Positions 8,523 to 18,109 are shown, numbered from the stretch's first letter. The stretch is 64,000 nt of DNA from CAZDJQ01 sp964505765 (GCA_964505765.1 CAZDJQ010000001.1:1-64000); one strand, 5' to 3'. Notes: a model not told the origin generated them from the letters alone. Numbers and translations: made by a program.

Positions 8523-9680
8523 ATGTTGAAGGGCGTTTTAAGAAAAGTTTTGGGCCATGAATACAAAACACTTAACAAGATTGAAGTCGATCGAAAGGCT
8601 TTATTAAATAACTTTAATTTTTTCCAAACCAGAAATCCTCAAGCTGAAATTTGCCCGGTTTTAAAAAGCAATGCCTACGGTCACGGACTAAAGCTTGTCG
8701 CTAAATTCATTGACCAAAAGCTTAATCCCGAATTTATTATTGTTGATAGTCTTTATGAAGCTTATGAATTAAATAAAGAAAATATTAAAACCCCGATTTT
8801 AATTATCGGCTACACCCGACCGGAAAATTTCAAAACTAATAAAAAGCTGGATTTCAGCTTCCCTGTTTATGACGAACCGACAATTGCCGCCTTAGCAAAA
8901 TATCAACCTGAAGCCAAAGTCCACTTAAAAATTGATACCGGGATGAACCGATTGGGTCTTCTGCCTTCTCAAATAGATGAATTTATTAAAATATTAAAAC
9001 AATATCCCCGTTTGAATGTAACCGGAATTTATTCCCACTTGTCACAAACAAATAATCCTCAAAAACTCAATTTTACTAAAAACCAAATTAGGGTTTTTAA
9101 AAAAATAATCGCTCAATTTGAATCGGCCGGTTTTAATTTTAAATGGAAGCATATATCTGCTACCGGCGGTTCACAGATTATTTCCGATAAGCAGTTTAAT
9201 TTAATTCGAATCGGACTGGGTTTTTACGGCATCTCCCCCTTTCCCAAAAAGACGGAAGAAAACCAACAATTAGAAAAGAATCTACAACCGGCGCTAAGAT
9301 TTATTACCCATCTGGCTCAAATCAAAACAATATCAAAAGGAGCAGAAATCAGTTACGGCGGCAGCTATGTTGCTGAACAAAATATGCTCATCGGCATCCT
9401 GCCGGTCGGTTATTACGACGGGGTTGATCAAAGGTTATCAAACAAAGGGGTGGTAAAAATTAATGGTAAAAACTGTCCGATCCTCGGCCGGGTCTGCATG
9501 AATTTAACTATTATTGATTTAGCCAAGGTTGAAAATCCAAAATTAAATCAGCAAGTGGTTGTTTTTGACGACCAAACCCAGGCTGAAAACAGTATTAAAA
9601 ACTCCGCCCAAATCGCCGATTCCATTCCCTACACTTTGCTGGTAAATTTAGCTCCCAGCACCAGAAGAGTATTAATTTAA
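8523..9680 (+). CDS. alr: Alanine racemase
   Basis: The 385-residue PLP enzyme makes D-alanine for peptidoglycan. The N-terminal TIM barrel carries PLP Lys48 in VLKSNAYGHG; the second catalytic residue, Tyr278, lies in EISYGGSY at the start of the C-terminal beta domain. The first 18 residues form a short extension before the usual IEVDR start. It follows the DUF6485-like gene directly and converges on rpsI with a four-base overlap of the two stops. Confidence 0.95.
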   Translation: MLKGVLRKVLGHEYKTLNKIEVDRKALLNNFNFFQTRNPQAEICPVLKSNAYGHGLKLVAKFIDQKLNPEFIIVDSLYEAYELNKENIKTPILIIGYTRPENFKTNKKLDFSFPVYDEPTIAALAKYQPEAKVHLKIDTGMNRLGLLPSQIDEFIKILKQYPRLNVTGIYSHLSQTNNPQKLNFTKNQIRVFKKIIAQFESAGFNFKWKHISATGGSQIISDKQFNLIRIGLGFYGISPFPKKTEENQQLEKNLQPALRFITHLAQIKTISKGAEISYGGSYVAEQNMLIGILPVGYYDGVDQRLSNKGVVKINGKNCPILGRVCMNLTIIDLAKVENPKLNQQVVVFDDQTQAENSIKNSAQIADSIPYTLLVNLAPSTRRVLI

Positions 9681-10081
9681 CGTTTCGGAGATTGCTTCTT
9701 CGCTCTCGCTCGTCCGCCCTGGCCGGGTTTCCGTCTCTCCCTGACTCGCGAATCAACTGTCAATAATCCCGCTTCTTTTAGCGGCTCTCGGTATTTTTCG
9801 CTGTCTGCTTTTTCCATCGCTCGGGCGATCGCCAGCTTAACTGCTTCTAATTGGCTTTTCTTACCGCTTCCTTTAACTCTAATTGTGGCGTGATATTTCC
9901 CTGTCGTATCGGTTAGTTCAAATGGTCGGCTGTAATAGTATTCATTAATCTCCCCGGGGAAATAATCACTAATCGGCACTCCGTTGACTTCCATTTTCCC
10001 CTTGCCTTTATAAAGATGGACAACTGCGGTTGCATTCTTTCGCCGTCCGACCGCATAATAATATTTCTTCTTTTTTGCCAT
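9677..10081 (-). CDS. rpsI: Ribosomal protein uS9
   Basis: The 134-residue small-subunit protein starts with YYAVGRRKNATAVV and ends in the basic tail RARAKKQSPKR that reaches the P-site tRNA. It is the last gene of the supercluster, two bases after rplM, the conserved rplM-rpsI pair. Its stop overlaps the convergent alr stop, so there is no room for an intergenic terminator. Confidence 0.96.
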   Translation of the reverse strand: MAKKKKYYYAVGRRKNATAVVHLYKGKGKMEVNGVPISDYFPGEINEYYYSRPFELTDTTGKYHATIRVKGSGKKSQLEAVKLAIARAMEKADSEKYREPLKEAGLLTVDSRVRERRKPGQGGRARAKKQSPKR

Positions 10082-10083
10082 AA

Positions 10084-10506
10084 TTAATCCCCCTTAAATT
10101 TATCCTGGTACGGATGTTTTTCTTCAACAAAAATTTTAAGCCTTTTTAATCTTTTTTTTCTCAACTTATTTTTAGGAAGCATATTTTTAACAGCCAGATA
10201 AATTGGCCGCTCCGGGGTTTTTTCTAAAATTTCCTTTAAAGTGGTTTCTTTTAATCCCCCCATATACCCGGTATGGTGTCGGTATTTCTTTCTTTTCATT
10301 TTTCTCCCGGTGACAATAAATTTATCGGCATTAGTTATCACTACGTAGTCGCCGGCATCCAGGTGAGGAGCATAATTAACTTTGTGCTTCCCAATCAAAT
10401 ACTTGGCAACTTCAGATGCCAATCGGCCCAGCACTTTCCCTTGAGCATCGATCAAGTGCCAATCACGATTTATTTCTTCTTTTTTCGGTTGATAAGTTTT
10501 CTGCAT
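10084..10506 (-). CDS. rplM: Ribosomal protein uL13
   Basis: The 140-residue large-subunit assembly protein has the family motifs WHLIDAQGKVLGRLA, LIGKHKVNY, GDYVVITNADK and the MLPKNKLRK C-terminal region. It sits directly after rplQ (one-base spacing) and before rpsI, which extends the alpha operon, as in many Gram-positive-type genomes. Confidence 0.96.
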   Translation of the reverse strand: MQKTYQPKKEEINRDWHLIDAQGKVLGRLASEVAKYLIGKHKVNYAPHLDAGDYVVITNADKFIVTGRKMKRKKYRHHTGYMGGLKETTLKEILEKTPERPIYLAVKNMLPKNKLRKKRLKRLKIFVEEKHPYQDKFKGD

Positions 10507-10507
10507 T

Positions 10508-10867
10508 TTATTTTTCCACCGCTTCTAAACGAACAACTAACGCGCCGTCCCCGCGTCTTTTTTTGACTTTAACTATTCGGGTGTAGCCCCCCGGCCGGTC
10601 TTTAAACTTCGGCCCAAACTCCTCCACTATCCTATTAACAAAGTCCTTATCGTTGAAATAACGATTCAGCCGGCGGCGGTCATTCAAACCGGCCTGCTTA
10701 GTCTGATTAATCATTTTCTCAACTAGCGGCTGGACTGCCTTGGCTTTTGCCATCGTGGTTTCAATTTTCCCATTATTATCAAAAAAGCCTCGGGCTAAGT
10801 TTTTTAACAAAGCCCGGCGGTGAGCCTTATCCCGACCTAATTTTTTTCCGGATTTACGGTGTCTCAT
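10508..10867 (-). CDS. rplQ: Ribosomal protein bL17
   Basis: The 119-residue protein opens with MRHRKSGKKLGRDKAHRRAL, the hallmark of bL17, and ends in a KVKKRRGDGA loop. The start overlaps the rpoA stop by four bases, the usual alpha-operon order. Confidence 0.97.
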   Translation of the reverse strand: MRHRKSGKKLGRDKAHRRALLKNLARGFFDNNGKIETTMAKAKAVQPLVEKMINQTKQAGLNDRRRLNRYFNDKDFVNRIVEEFGPKFKDRPGGYTRIVKVKKRRGDGALVVRLEAVEK

Positions 10868-11778
10868 GAAAAATCTATATCGTAATCTTTAAGCACATCC
10901 TTTAACAGCTCAATCGACTTTTTCCCGACATTCCGAACCCGTCGAACCTCTTCCGGATCCGCTTCTGCCAAATCGGAAAGTTTTTTATAGCCGCTTTTTT
11001 TCAGGGCATTAGACAGCCTAAGAGGAATTTCGTCTAATTCCTCAATCATCAAATCGAAGTGATGATTTTCCTTTTCCGGCTTTTTTTTCTCTTCCTTTTC
11101 TTCCGGTTCGACAATTTGGTCAAAGGCTTTAACCAAAGTGTTTGCCGCCATTTTTACGGCTTCATCCGGGCTAAGGGAACCGTCGGTTTCCAATTCCAAA
11201 GTCAATTTATCTAAATCCGCCCGTTTACCTTTTCGAGTCGGCTCAACATTGTAATTAACTTTTAGCACCGGGGTGAAAACCGAATCCACTCCGATCACTC
11301 CCACTTTTGAACTCTCGTGTTCCTCAGCTCGTCCATAGCCGACGCCGGGTTCAACTTCCAGCTCCATTTCTAAACGGGCTTTTTTGGAAGTTAGATGGGC
11401 CAGAACAAGATCAGGATTAGCTACTTCTACTCCAGCCTGAGGGTTTATATCCCCGGCGGTAACTTCTCCTTTTCCTTTCTTTACTAATTTTAAACTAACC
11501 GCTTCTTTGTTTTCATTTTTAAAGCGGACTTTTTTAACCTTTAAAATAATCTCCACCACATCTTCTTTTACCCCTTCCAAAGATGTAAATTCGTGCGGAG
11601 CTCCCTTAATCTTTACTTTGGTAACCGCCGTTCCCGGCAGCGCTCCCAATAACGTTCTTCTCAAACTGTGGCCGATGGTGTGGCCAAAGCCTGTTGGCAA
11701 CGGGGACATTTCAAATTTAGCCCAATTCCCTTTTTTCTCCTTCTTCTCGATCGAAAAAAGCATATTTTCCTGAGACAT
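10864..11778 (-). CDS. rpoA: RNA polymerase alpha subunit
   Basis: The 304-residue subunit dimerises to nucleate RNA polymerase. The N-terminal domain has the GHTIGHSLRRTLLG motif, a short acidic linker follows, and the C-terminal domain (about 245-304) carries the helix-hairpin-helix RRVRNVGKKSIE that contacts promoter DNA. I place the start at 11778 (MSQENML) because AAGGAGG lies five bases upstream; a longer in-frame start at 11817 has no such site and would overlap rpsD. Confidence 0.95.
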   Translation of the reverse strand: MSQENMLFSIEKKEKKGNWAKFEMSPLPTGFGHTIGHSLRRTLLGALPGTAVTKVKIKGAPHEFTSLEGVKEDVVEIILKVKKVRFKNENKEAVSLKLVKKGKGEVTAGDINPQAGVEVANPDLVLAHLTSKKARLEMELEVEPGVGYGRAEEHESSKVGVIGVDSVFTPVLKVNYNVEPTRKGKRADLDKLTLELETDGSLSPDEAVKMAANTLVKAFDQIVEPEEKEEKKKPEKENHHFDLMIEELDEIPLRLSNALKKSGYKKLSDLAEADPEEVRRVRNVGKKSIELLKDVLKDYDIDFS

Positions 11779-11797
11779 AAAAACCTCCTTATAATTT

Positions 11798-12415
11798 TTA
11801 ACGAGAATAAAACTCAACTACTAACGATTCTTCTACACCGGAAATCATTTCATCTCTTTTTGGTAATCTTTCTACTTTCCCCAGCCAACCTTTCCGCATT
11901 AACCAGGCCGGAACTTCCTTGTTATTTTCCTTCCATTCTTGAAGATAAGTAATTTTTCGGCTTTTTTCTTTTAAACTGATTTCGTCTCCAATTTCCACTT
12001 GATATGAAGGAAAGGTAACTTTTTCTCCATTAACTAAAACATGTCCATGGCCGATAAGCTGTCGAGCTGATGCCCGGGAAGGAGCAAATCCCAAACGATT
12101 CACAACATTATCCAAACGTCTTTCCAAAAAAACCAAAAGCAGTTCGGCCGTATTCCCTTTTTCCTCTTCAGCTTTTTCAAAATACTTTTTAAATTGATGT
12201 TCGGAAATCCCAAAAATTCTTTTAATTTTTTGTTTTTCTCTTAACTGCTTGGCATATTCTGACGGCCGAACTCCGCTTCGGAGACCGTGGTCTCCCGGGG
12301 GAACTCCGCCCTTTTTATCAATTGGACAATTAGGCGAAAAACAACGCGCTCCTTTTAAAAACAGTTTTTGCCGCTCCCGCCTGCATAACCGGCATTTTCT
12401 ATCTAATTTTACCAT
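11798..12415 (-). CDS. rpsD: Ribosomal protein uS4
   Basis: The 205-residue primary 16S-binding protein has an N-terminal zinc-type Cys motif (CRLCRRE, CFSPNC), the GDHG and RPSEYAKQLREKQ region, and an S4 RNA-binding domain with ASARQLIGHGHVLVNG. It sits between rpsK and rpoA as in the alpha operon. Confidence 0.97.
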   Translation of the reverse strand: MVKLDRKCRLCRRERQKLFLKGARCFSPNCPIDKKGGVPPGDHGLRSGVRPSEYAKQLREKQKIKRIFGISEHQFKKYFEKAEEEKGNTAELLLVFLERRLDNVVNRLGFAPSRASARQLIGHGHVLVNGEKVTFPSYQVEIGDEISLKEKSRKITYLQEWKENNKEVPAWLMRKGWLGKVERLPKRDEMISGVEESLVVEFYSR

Positions 12416-12417
12416 TT

Positions 12418-12789
12418 TTATACTCTCCGCTCCTTGGGCCGCCTTGGTCCATTATGTGGGATCGGCGTTATATCGGAAACCATGTTGAGATTGACTCCTC
12501 GCAGTCCTCGCAAAACCCGCAAAGCTGCATCTCGGCCTGAACCCGGACCCTTTAAATAAACTTCTAGTTCTCGAATTTCTAAATTGTTTAATTTCTCTAC
12601 TGCTTCCTTTAAGGTTGTTGTCGCCGCAAACGGGGTTGACTTTCTAGTTCCTTTAAACCCCATTGAACCGGAAGAAACCCAATCCAATACATTCCCTTGC
12701 TCATCAGTAATGGTAACAATCGTATTGTTAAAAGTTGCATTAACGTAGAACTTTCCTTTGGTTGTTCTGGTTTTATTTTTTGCCATCAT
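12418..12789 (-). CDS. rpsK: Ribosomal protein uS11
   Basis: The 123-residue platform protein shows FNNTIVTITDEQGN, GFKGTRKSTPFAA, KGPGSGRDAALR and the C-terminal HNGPRRPKERRV. Two tandem ATG codons open the gene, immediately after the rpsM stop. Confidence 0.97.
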   Translation of the reverse strand: MMAKNKTRTTKGKFYVNATFNNTIVTITDEQGNVLDWVSSGSMGFKGTRKSTPFAATTTLKEAVEKLNNLEIRELEVYLKGPGSGRDAALRVLRGLRGVNLNMVSDITPIPHNGPRRPKERRV

Positions 12790-13200
12790 TTACTCCTTGT
12801 CAACCTCTTGCTGGCGTTCCTCTAATTGTGACCAATCTTTCTTGCGTAAAGCTCCGACTGTTTTTCTCGGTCCCTTTCGGGTTCTAGCATTAGTTTGGGT
12901 TTGCTGACCCCGAACCGGCAGCCCCAATTTATGCCGGCGGCCGCGATAGGAATTAATTTTTTTTAATCGAGCAATATTCTTTCTAACATCCTCTCTTAAT
13001 TCCCCTTCGACATCAAATTCCTGAAGAACTTCATTCAACCGGGAAATTTCGCTGTTCTCCAGCTCTTTGACTCTTCTTGTTCCGTCAACATTCGCCATCT
13101 TTAAAAGATCATTCACATTAGACCGCCCGATTCCATAAATCTTAGTTAAAGCGATTTTCACTCTTTCTTCATCTGGGATATTAACTCCGATAATTCTCAT
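12790..13200 (-). CDS. rpsM: Ribosomal protein uS13
   Basis: The 136-residue head protein starts RIIGVNIP, has the helix motif LTKIYGIGRS, and RGRRHKLGLPVRGQQTQTNARTRKG near the end. An acidic tail of about 20 residues after the basic motif is longer than in many homologues. It follows rpmJ. Confidence 0.97.
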   Translation of the reverse strand: MRIIGVNIPDEERVKIALTKIYGIGRSNVNDLLKMANVDGTRRVKELENSEISRLNEVLQEFDVEGELREDVRKNIARLKKINSYRGRRHKLGLPVRGQQTQTNARTRKGPRKTVGALRKKDWSQLEERQQEVDKE

Positions 13201-13205
13201 TTTAT

Positions 13206-13319
13206 TTATCCTTGTCTCTGCTTGTGCTTTGGGTTCTCACAAATAACATATACCCGCCCCCGACGGCGGACAATTTTACATTTTGGACATCGTTTTTTTA
13301 CACTGGAACTTACTTTCAT
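13206..13319 (-). CDS. rpmJ: Ribosomal protein bL36
   Basis: This 37-residue protein is encoded between infA and rpsM: it starts [15 protein letters not shown] and ends NPKHKQRQG. The zinc ligands CPKC, C (VICEN) and H (PKHKQ) are all present, so it is the zinc-binding form. Confidence 0.95.
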   Translation of the reverse strand: MKVSSSVKKRCPKCKIVRRRGRVYVICENPKHKQRQG

Positions 13320-13334
13320 TGTTATTTAAATTAA

Positions 13335-13547
13335 TCACATTCTATAAGTAATTCTGCCTCTTTTTTCGTCATACGGACTTAATTCGACTTTAACTTCATC
13401 ACCGGGGACAACCCGAATGTAATACATTCTCATCTTCCCTGATAAAGTCGCCAGCACCTTTCTTCCATCTTCCAACTCAACCCTGAACATTGTATTCGGC
13501 AGTGCTTCTAAAACCGTTCCTTTTACTTCTTCTTTTTCTTTTTTCAT
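13335..13547 (-). CDS. infA: Translation initiation factor IF-1
   Basis: The 70-residue S1/OB-fold protein has [33 protein letters not shown] and RGRITYR, the family signature. It blocks the A site during initiation. It lies between map and rpmJ as in typical spc-alpha junctions. Confidence 0.96.
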   Translation of the reverse strand: MKKEKEEVKGTVLEALPNTMFRVELEDGRKVLATLSGKMRMYYIRVVPGDEVKVELSPYDEKRGRITYRM

Positions 13548-13577
13548 AAAAAACCAAGTTTATCTTGGCAATGACAT

Positions 13578-14351
13578 TTAATTACCCCTATTACCTCCCT
13601 GTTGAGAGAATAAATAGGGGGTGACTATTTGGCTGCCTTTTTTATCTACCAAAACAGTTTGTTCAAATAGTGCTGATATTTTACCATCTGGAGTATTAAT
13701 TGTCCAGCCGTCGTTATCTGTTTTTATACCTGATTTTCCCTGAGTATAAATCACTTCAATAGCCAAACCCTGCCCCGCTTTTATTTTTGGGGTTTGTTCA
13801 ATCGGACTATTTAATATTCCCGGTATATTCGGGGCTTGATGCAGGTTTTTGCCGATTCCGTGCCCGGTTAACTCTTGAATTACCGTATATCCCGCTTGTT
13901 CAATTGTTGTTTGAATCTTGTGGGAAATATGACCAACCCGATTCCCCGGTTTAACAACAGAAATAGCGTTTTTCAGCGCTTGCTTCCCGACATCTAAAAA
14001 CTTTATTTTTTCTCTATTTGCTTTTGACTTTTGACTGATGACTAATTTTGTATACGCCATATCTGAATGCCGACCTTTATAAATTAAACCCAGATCCAAA
14101 CTGACAATATCGCCTGGTTTAATTTTATAATCATTAGGAACTCCGTGGACAATCCCCTGATTAATGTTCAGGCAAGTCGCCCAGTCATAGCCCGGCACCT
14201 GGGCAAATGCCGGCACTGATTTTTCCTTTTTGATTAACTGCCTAGCTAATGCTTCTAGATCGCTCAATTTTTGGCCGATTTTTATTTCTGGATAAAGCTG
14301 GGCAAATATTTTGGCTAATTTTTGGCCGGAGGTAATAAAATTCTGGTTCAC
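13578..14351 (-). CDS. map: Methionine aminopeptidase, type I
   Basis: The 257-residue metalloprotease removes the initiator Met. Visible metal ligands include Asp in SLDLGLIYKGRHSD, His in TGHGIGKNLHQAPNIP, Glu in AIEVIY and Glu in ALFEQTVLV. There is no N-terminal zinc finger. The start overlaps the adk stop by four bases. Confidence 0.94.
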   Translation of the reverse strand: MNQNFITSGQKLAKIFAQLYPEIKIGQKLSDLEALARQLIKKEKSVPAFAQVPGYDWATCLNINQGIVHGVPNDYKIKPGDIVSLDLGLIYKGRHSDMAYTKLVISQKSKANREKIKFLDVGKQALKNAISVVKPGNRVGHISHKIQTTIEQAGYTVIQELTGHGIGKNLHQAPNIPGILNSPIEQTPKIKAGQGLAIEVIYTQGKSGIKTDNDGWTINTPDGKISALFEQTVLVDKKGSQIVTPYLFSQQGGNRGN

Positions 14352-14959
14352 ATCAACTGTTTATTAATTTCTCTAACAATATCTTTAAAAATCGGTTCGA
14401 TCGGCCGCTCACCGTCAACATTAAATAGCAGTCCCTTGTTCCGATAATATTCTAAAATCGGGTCAATGGTATTATGGTAAGCCGCTAATCGAGATTTGAT
14501 TGCTTCCATGTTTTCATCTTTGCGTTTTTGGTCATAAAAACTTTCCCCTTTTTCCCAAGCTGCTTTTCGTCTTGCCATAATCACTTCATCAGCCACCTCA
14601 AGGTGAATAACCAAGTCGATATCTTGATTAAACTCCGCCAGTAAATTGTCCAACGCAGGCGGTTGATCCGGTAATCTGGGAAATCCATCTGAAATAAAGT
14701 TCTCAAAATTATTTTCTGTTAGTTTTTGCCTCAGTAACTTTAAGGTTATTTTAGTTGGAACCCACTTTCCTTGTTTAACATACTTATTCGCTTTTCTGCC
14801 TATTTCACTGCCGGCCCTAATCTCCTGTCTAAATAGTTCGCCCATTGAAATATGCTCCAATTCATACTTTTGGGCAATTTTTTTTGCCTGTGTCCCTTTT
14901 CCGCTTCCAGATGGACCAATTATAACCAGTTCTAAACTTTTAGAATGTTTCATATTCAT
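14348..14959 (-). CDS. adk: Adenylate kinase
   Basis: The 203-residue enzyme balances AMP, ADP and ATP. It has the P-loop GPSGSGKGT (the family norm is GPPGSGKGT), the AMP site DGFPRLPDQ and the lid arginines RRKAAWEKG. No zinc-binding Cys appear in the lid. The gene overlaps secY by 20 bases; an alternative in-frame ATG at 14953 would shorten the overlap. Confidence 0.92.
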   Translation of the reverse strand: MNMKHSKSLELVIIGPSGSGKGTQAKKIAQKYELEHISMGELFRQEIRAGSEIGRKANKYVKQGKWVPTKITLKLLRQKLTENNFENFISDGFPRLPDQPPALDNLLAEFNQDIDLVIHLEVADEVIMARRKAAWEKGESFYDQKRKDENMEAIKSRLAAYHNTIDPILEYYRNKGLLFNVDGERPIEPIFKDIVREINKQLM

Positions 14960-16229
14960 AAGTCTGCACTAAATTTTCAATACTTCTGGTGACTTCCAAA
15001 ATAACCGAAATTACAATTAAAACTCCGGTTCCTCCCAAACTAAGAGTTTCGATATTAGTAAAACCCTGAATCACACTGGGCAGAACTGCAATTACCCCTA
15101 AAAAGACCGCTCCGATCGCCGTTACCCGGTATAAATACCAGCTTAATTTTTCTTTTGTCGATTGTCCGGGCCGGATTCCGGGAATAAAAGCCCCTCCTTT
15201 TCTCAATTGCTCACTGACATCTTCCGGTTTAAAAACAACCGTAGTATAGAAAAAAGTAAAGACCACTACCAGTAAAAAGTAGGCGATATTATAAAACAAA
15301 TTCCCGGGCTCAAACAAACCGATTAATATCTCCCCGAAATTAGCAATAAATTGACCGCCGCCCGCTAACGGCAGACTTGCCAAGGCTCGGCCGACCATTG
15401 ACGGTAAAAACATTAATGACAAGGAAAAAATTATCGGCATGACTCCGGCGGTATTAATTTTTATCGGCAGATAGGTTTTACTCCCGACTGCTCCCTTTCT
15501 GCGGGCGTAGCGAATCGGCACTCTTAAAGCCGCTTCCTCTACCATAATTACTCCAACTACCAGCAGCAGCGCCAGCCCCCCGAAAATTATCAGATTAAAA
15601 CTCTGCTGTGGACCGACCAAAGTGAAAGTTTGAAATATACTAGCGGGATAACGCCCGACAATACCGGCAAAAATCAAAGCCGACACCCCGTTGCCAATAC
15701 CAAACTCATTAATTAGGTCCCCCATAAAAACCAATAACATCGTTCCGGTTGCCATGGTAAAAAGAATTGCCGCTAATGCCAGCGGCGAAACACTTTCAAT
15801 AATGCCCTGCCCTTGGAGCATGCTGTACATGGCCAAGCCTTGGATCAAGCCTAACGGAAAGGTGATAATTCGGGTATAAAGATCGATTTTTGCCCGGCCG
15901 TATTCTCCTTCTTTTTGCAATTCTTCAATTCTCGGCCAAACAAAACCTAACAATTGAAAAATTACCGAAGCAGTAATAAACGGATTCAACCCTAAAGCGG
16001 CAATTGAAAAATTAGCTAATGTCCCACCGGAAAAAATATTTAATAAAGATAAAAATTGATTCTGGCCAAAAAAGTCGCGCAGTTTGGAAATATCAACCCC
16101 GGGAACCGGAATGTGGGCAATAAATCGAAACAAAATAAAAATTAAAAGTGTAATTATTATCCGGCGGCGGATTTTTTCTATCCGGATTGCCGCTAAGTAT
16201 AGTTTGAACTTTGCCAGCAATTTATTCAT
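14940..16229 (-). CDS. secY: Preprotein translocase channel SecY
   Basis: The 429-residue channel has ten hydrophobic segments, the plug-region motif IPVPGVD, GLNPFITASVIFQLL, and cytoplasmic loop motifs RYARRKGAVG and GGAFIPGIRPGQST. It forms SecYEG with partners not seen here. Its start overlaps rplO by four bases. Confidence 0.96.
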   Translation of the reverse strand: MNKLLAKFKLYLAAIRIEKIRRRIIITLLIFILFRFIAHIPVPGVDISKLRDFFGQNQFLSLLNIFSGGTLANFSIAALGLNPFITASVIFQLLGFVWPRIEELQKEGEYGRAKIDLYTRIITFPLGLIQGLAMYSMLQGQGIIESVSPLALAAILFTMATGTMLLVFMGDLINEFGIGNGVSALIFAGIVGRYPASIFQTFTLVGPQQSFNLIIFGGLALLLVVGVIMVEEAALRVPIRYARRKGAVGSKTYLPIKINTAGVMPIIFSLSLMFLPSMVGRALASLPLAGGGQFIANFGEILIGLFEPGNLFYNIAYFLLVVVFTFFYTTVVFKPEDVSEQLRKGGAFIPGIRPGQSTKEKLSWYLYRVTAIGAVFLGVIAVLPSVIQGFTNIETLSLGGTGVLIVISVILEVTRSIENLVQTYEYETF

Positions 16230-16687
16230 TTATTTTTTAATTCTACCTTGCCGCCCGCCTGTTTTATTTTTTCTTCAGCCGGCTTAGAACAAGGAACTTT
16301 GACCATTAATTTTTTATTTATCTTCCCCTGCCCTAAAATTTTAGCACCTTTTGTCAAATCTTTTTTTCGTAATAAGCCTTTTTCATACAAACTTTTTTTT
16401 GTCACCTCTTCACCTTGGTTAAAATTACCTTCCAGCTGGTTGACATTAATTGCTATTGGCTTCGGCCCACCCTTTTGTCTTCCTTTTCCCCGCCAAAAAG
16501 GCAGTCTTTTTAGCCATGATTTTTTTATCTTGGTTCCGGCAAAAGTCAGTTTGACTTTATATCTTGCCTTTGTTCCCTTTCTTCCTCGTCCGGCACTGGC
16601 GTGCCCGCCTTTTCCGCTTCCCACTCCTCGACCGGCGCGTTTTTGCTTTTTTTGGGTAGTTTTGGGTAATTCACTTAATTTAATCAT
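16226..16687 (-). CDS. rplO: Ribosomal protein uL15
   Basis: The 153-residue protein has the Gly/Arg-rich N-terminus RAGRGVGSGKGGHASAGRG and a C-terminal L18e/L15 domain. It follows rpsE with a four-base overlap, so the rpmD (uL30) gene normally found between them is absent. Confidence 0.96.
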   Translation of the reverse strand: MIKLSELPKTTQKKQKRAGRGVGSGKGGHASAGRGRKGTKARYKVKLTFAGTKIKKSWLKRLPFWRGKGRQKGGPKPIAINVNQLEGNFNQGEEVTKKSLYEKGLLRKKDLTKGAKILGQGKINKKLMVKVPCSKPAEEKIKQAGGKVELKNK

Positions 16688-17175
16688 TTTCTTTGTTTTT
16701 GCTTCTCACCAATTAATTTCATTTTTTGTAATGCTTCCCAGGCCGCGATAACATTAACCGACTTGGTCCTGGTTCCCAATATTTTACCGACCATATCTTT
16801 GATCCCTACCGCTCTAGCCACTTCTCGAATCGCTCCGCCGGCAATTAACCCCGAACCCTCAGGGGCCGGCTTAAGTAAAATTTCGGCTGCTTTTTTCTTA
16901 TGCTGGATCGGGTAGGGAATCGTGGTCCCATCCAGCGGAACCTTAACCATTTTCTTTTTTGCCAAACGAACTCCCTTTTGGATTGCTGTTCGAACATCTT
17001 TTGCTTTTCCCAAACCGACTCCAACCCGGCCTCGTTCATCGCCGACTACCATTAAGGCGGTAAACCCAATTTGATTTCCACCTTTAGTTTTTTTTGAAGT
17101 CCGCTTAATTTCAGCTACCGACTGATACAAACGGTCTTGTTTTCTTTGGTTATTCTTACTTTTATTATTAGCCAT
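16684..17175 (-). CDS. rpsE: Ribosomal protein uS5
   Basis: The 163-residue protein has an N-terminal double-stranded RNA-binding domain with GFTALMVVGDERGRVGVGLGKA and a C-terminal domain with GSGLIAGGAIREVARAVGI and GTRTKSVNV. It starts one base after rplR. Confidence 0.97.
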   Translation of the reverse strand: MANNKSKNNQRKQDRLYQSVAEIKRTSKKTKGGNQIGFTALMVVGDERGRVGVGLGKAKDVRTAIQKGVRLAKKKMVKVPLDGTTIPYPIQHKKKAAEILLKPAPEGSGLIAGGAIREVARAVGIKDMVGKILGTRTKSVNVIAAWEALQKMKLIGEKQKQRK

Positions 17176-17176
17176 T

Positions 17177-17545
17177 TTAGACTTGTATTCCTCCCTGTCT
17201 TAATCCCTGCACAAAAGCTTTTACTCTCCCGTGAAATAAATATCCAGAACGATCAAAAGCAACTTTTTTAATCTCTTCTTTTTTCATTTGTTTGGCAAAC
17301 TCTTTACCCAGCTTTAAAGCCCGCTCTGTTTTGGTCTTTTCTGCTAAATCTTTATTCTTCTTAATTAAATTTTTATCACTTAATCCCATCAAGGTTCGAC
17401 CGCTGGGAATGTCAACAACTTGAGCATACAAATAGCGGTTGGAACGTGATACCACAACCTTTCTGCCGCGTCCTTTCTCTTCAAGCGCTTGCTTTATTCG
17501 ATATTTTTTCCTCTCATTTCGGCTTTTTTGTCTTACTTTATACAT
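17177..17545 (-). CDS. rplR: Ribosomal protein uL18
   Basis: The 122-residue 5S rRNA-binding protein has RLVVSRSN-like VVVSRSNRYLYAQV, GKEFAKQMKKEEIKKVAFDRSGYLFHGRV and ends LRQGGIQV. The start overlaps the rplF stop by one base. Confidence 0.96.
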   Translation of the reverse strand: MYKVRQKSRNERKKYRIKQALEEKGRGRKVVVSRSNRYLYAQVVDIPSGRTLMGLSDKNLIKKNKDLAEKTKTERALKLGKEFAKQMKKEEIKKVAFDRSGYLFHGRVKAFVQGLRQGGIQV

Positions 17546-18105
17546 TATATTCCTTCTCCTCCTGCCCCGCCGACTTTCGCCATCTTCCCCGGCTTTAACT
17601 TAACCTCTTCTCCAAGATAACGAATTCCTTTTCCCTGATAAGCGTCGGGCGGCCGAATTTTCCTTATTTTGGCGGCTAAATTCCCGACTTTAACAATATC
17701 GGCACCGGAAATAATTAACTTATTGCCGTCAACTTTAAAATCAATCTCTTCCGGTGACAGCACTTCGATCGGATGAGAAAAACCGAGCTCAAACACCACT
17801 CCGTCGGCTGACGGATTAACTTTATACCCGGTTCCTCTCACCTCCAGCTCTTTAGTCCAGGGCTCAATAACTCCCCGGACCATATTAGCTAAATGCGCTC
17901 TAATTGTTCCATGCATTGATTTTGCTCGGTCGTCATCACGCTTACGAATTACTTTTAAAACATTATTTTCTTTTTCCACTTCAATAAAATGGGGAATTTT
18001 TAAATCCAACTCCCCTTGCGGCCCTTTGACGCTGACAAGATTGCGCTCAATCTCGACTTTAACTTTATCTGGTATCGTTAGTGGTTCTTTCCCTATTTTT
18101 GACAT
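17545..18105 (-). CDS. rplF: Ribosomal protein uL6
   Basis: The 186-residue protein has the duplicated L6 domains, starting SKIGKEPLTIP and with VRGTGYKVNP and the conserved RKIRPPDAYQGKGIRY near the end. It lies between rpsH and rplR. Confidence 0.97.
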   Translation of the reverse strand: MSKIGKEPLTIPDKVKVEIERNLVSVKGPQGELDLKIPHFIEVEKENNVLKVIRKRDDDRAKSMHGTIRAHLANMVRGVIEPWTKELEVRGTGYKVNPSADGVVFELGFSHPIEVLSPEEIDFKVDGNKLIISGADIVKVGNLAAKIRKIRPPDAYQGKGIRYLGEEVKLKPGKMAKVGGAGGEGI

Positions 18106-18109
18106 GATA

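Noticed and set aside
11779..11817. Longer rpoA start
   Set aside because: No Shine-Dalgarno precedes it, while AAGGAGG lies before the ATG at 11778; the longer start would overlap rpsD.
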